Assembly: GCA_964450385.1 (NCBI GenBank) | Contig: CAYVEC010000024.1 | Span: 1 to 26,009 of the forward strand | Length of the DNA stretch: 26,009 nt | DNA from: JAKLFA01 sp964450385 | GTDB taxonomy: Bacteria > Omnitrophota > Gorgyraeia > Zapsychrales > JANLHA01 | Direction of reading: 5' to 3' | Part shown: positions 24,753-26,009 of the stretch, one piece after another | Position numbering within the stretch: the stretch's first letter is position 1 | Layout: the number at the start of each line of letters is the position of its first letter | The notes under the pieces: generated by a model | Told to the model about the DNA's origin: nothing | What the model saw: the letters and a program-made list of their open reading frames with translations, nothing else | Database searches by the model: none | Program-made: the position numbers and the translations under genes

Positions 24753-24986
24753 ATGGACAAAACCGTTTCAGTTTTTAAAAAGAACAAGTTTCAAGAGGTT
24801 CGCGTCGGGATACGGGAGTACAAGGGCAACGACCTGATCGATATCCGCACGTGGACCATGACACAGGGCTCTGAGGAGATGGTCCCAACCGCAAAAGGGG
24901 TGTCGATCAATGTGACGCTCTTGAAGGACCTTCAGAACGCCTTGGTCGAGGTGGAGCGCCAGCTGCGTGACAATAAGTTGCTTTGA
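24753..24986 (+). CDS. PC4/Sub1 (YdbC-type) ssDNA-binding protein
   Basis: A 77-aa single PC4 domain. Positions VFKKNKFQEVRVGIREYKG and IDIRTWT match the beta-sheet part of the eukaryotic coactivator PC4 and of bacterial YdbC. KGVSINVTLLKDLQNALVE is the family's final strand and helix. These proteins form dimers that bind single-stranded DNA, and sometimes RNA, without sequence preference. It has its own promoter and a strong ribosome site. It is the last protein gene before the rRNA operon, which starts about 130 bases after its stop. A role in helping melt or protect DNA at the heavily transcribed rRNA region is speculation. Confidence 0.9.
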   Translation: MDKTVSVFKKNKFQEVRVGIREYKGNDLIDIRTWTMTQGSEEMVPTAKGVSINVTLLKDLQNALVEVERQLRDNKLL

Positions 24987-25084
24987 TCGACGGTGAGCGT
25001 GCCGCGGATCGACCGCCTGCCCGTGATCGGAGTGCCTCGTTGGAACATTTGGGTGATGTTCAGCACGCCCAGAGACTGCCTCAC

Positions 25085-25144
25085 AAAAAATTTTTCGTGA
25101 AACTGAAAAAAATACTTGACAGTCAACATGTTGTCTGGTATTCT
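25085..25144 (+). promoter_or_regulatory. rRNA operon promoter with UP-like A/T tracts and spacer palindrome
   Basis: A perfect -35 (TTGACA, 25116-25121) and TATTCT (25139-25144, 4 of 6) are 17 bases apart. Upstream lie A6T5 (25085-25095) and A7 (25106-25112), as in an UP element. The spacer holds a perfect 10-base palindrome, CAACATGTTG (25124-25133). Transcription would start near 25151, about 97 nt before the 16S gene. The upstream gap 24987-25084 shows only a weak hairpin (25043-25061). Confidence 0.75.
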
Positions 25145-25182
25145 TTCTAAATCTTCAATGGACGATCTGTCCGGCGATAATC

Positions 25183-25193
25183 GATCTTTGACA
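25183..25193 (+). promoter_or_regulatory. boxA-like rRNA antitermination site
   Basis: GATCTTTGACA in the 16S leader resembles the NusB/NusE-binding boxA (E. coli TGCTCTTTAACA; many bacteria have CTTTGACA). It lies about 33 nt after the predicted start of transcription and 55 nt before the 16S gene, the usual place. Confidence 0.6.
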
Positions 25194-25247
25194 TCTTATT
25201 GCCTTAGGGCGCCAAACAAATACTTTGAACAATTCAAAAAGCCAAGT

Positions 25248-26009
<762 letters not shown>

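Noticed and set aside
25043..25061. GAACAT...ATGTTC hairpin after the PC4 gene
   Set aside because: Only six pairs and no following T-run; not enough to call a terminator or operator.

Overview
The window is one densely packed chromosomal stretch. Every convincing gene is on the + strand. It opens inside gpmI, cut by the left edge, and closes inside a 16S rRNA gene, cut by the right edge. The 16S start (a GTGGATTAGGCATGCAAGTC-type helix region, GGAGGCTGC instead of GGAGGCAGC at the classic bacterial probe site, GTGTAAGGGTGAAATCTGTAG near the end) looks like the Planctomycetes-Verrucomicrobia-Chlamydiae side of the tree, most likely Omnitrophota (candidate division OP3). That is recall of sequence patterns, not an alignment. 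Lipoprotein signals and a heptose epimerase fit a diderm cell with LPS. The DNA is moderately GC-rich in genes and AT-rich in the few real promoter gaps.

Layout. 2-2969: gpmI, then prmA (ribosomal protein L11 methyltransferase) and a small stand-alone GGQ release-factor-like protein. 3026-8203: a tightly overlapped surface-glycan-like set made of a GT2 glycosyltransferase, a polytopic GT-C/ArnT-like protein, a FemAB/GNAT-like acyltransferase and a SAM methyltransferase, followed by an ApbE flavin transferase lipoprotein. 8283-11689: glgP, thyA and folA, ending at an unusual double hairpin that overlaps the next promoter. 11799-14084: an orphan REC-EAL c-di-GMP phosphodiesterase and a CNNM/CBS membrane protein.

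14134-20385: glgB, a small winged-helix protein, a GH57 (DUF3536-type) alpha-glucan enzyme and malQ. Together with glgP these make a near-complete alpha-glucan branching, debranching and phosphorolysis set; the synthesis genes glgA and glgC are not in view. 20397-24986: a secreted DUF4410-like protein, hldD, a membrane-anchored coiled-coil protein, an unknown acidic protein, a lipoprotein, a class II aldolase-family protein and a PC4-type ssDNA-binding protein. 25085-26009: an rRNA promoter with UP-like tracts, a boxA-like antitermination site and the 5' half of the 16S gene.

I see no mobile element, CRISPR array, tRNA or prophage. The items most worth a second look are the alpha-glucan cluster with its embedded winged-helix protein, the GT2/GT-C/FemAB set whose GT2 has lost the usual DXD, several start codons that sit about 6 nt after a -10 element (possible leaderless mRNAs), the hairpin/promoter overlap at 11688-11765, and the palindrome inside the rRNA promoter spacer.
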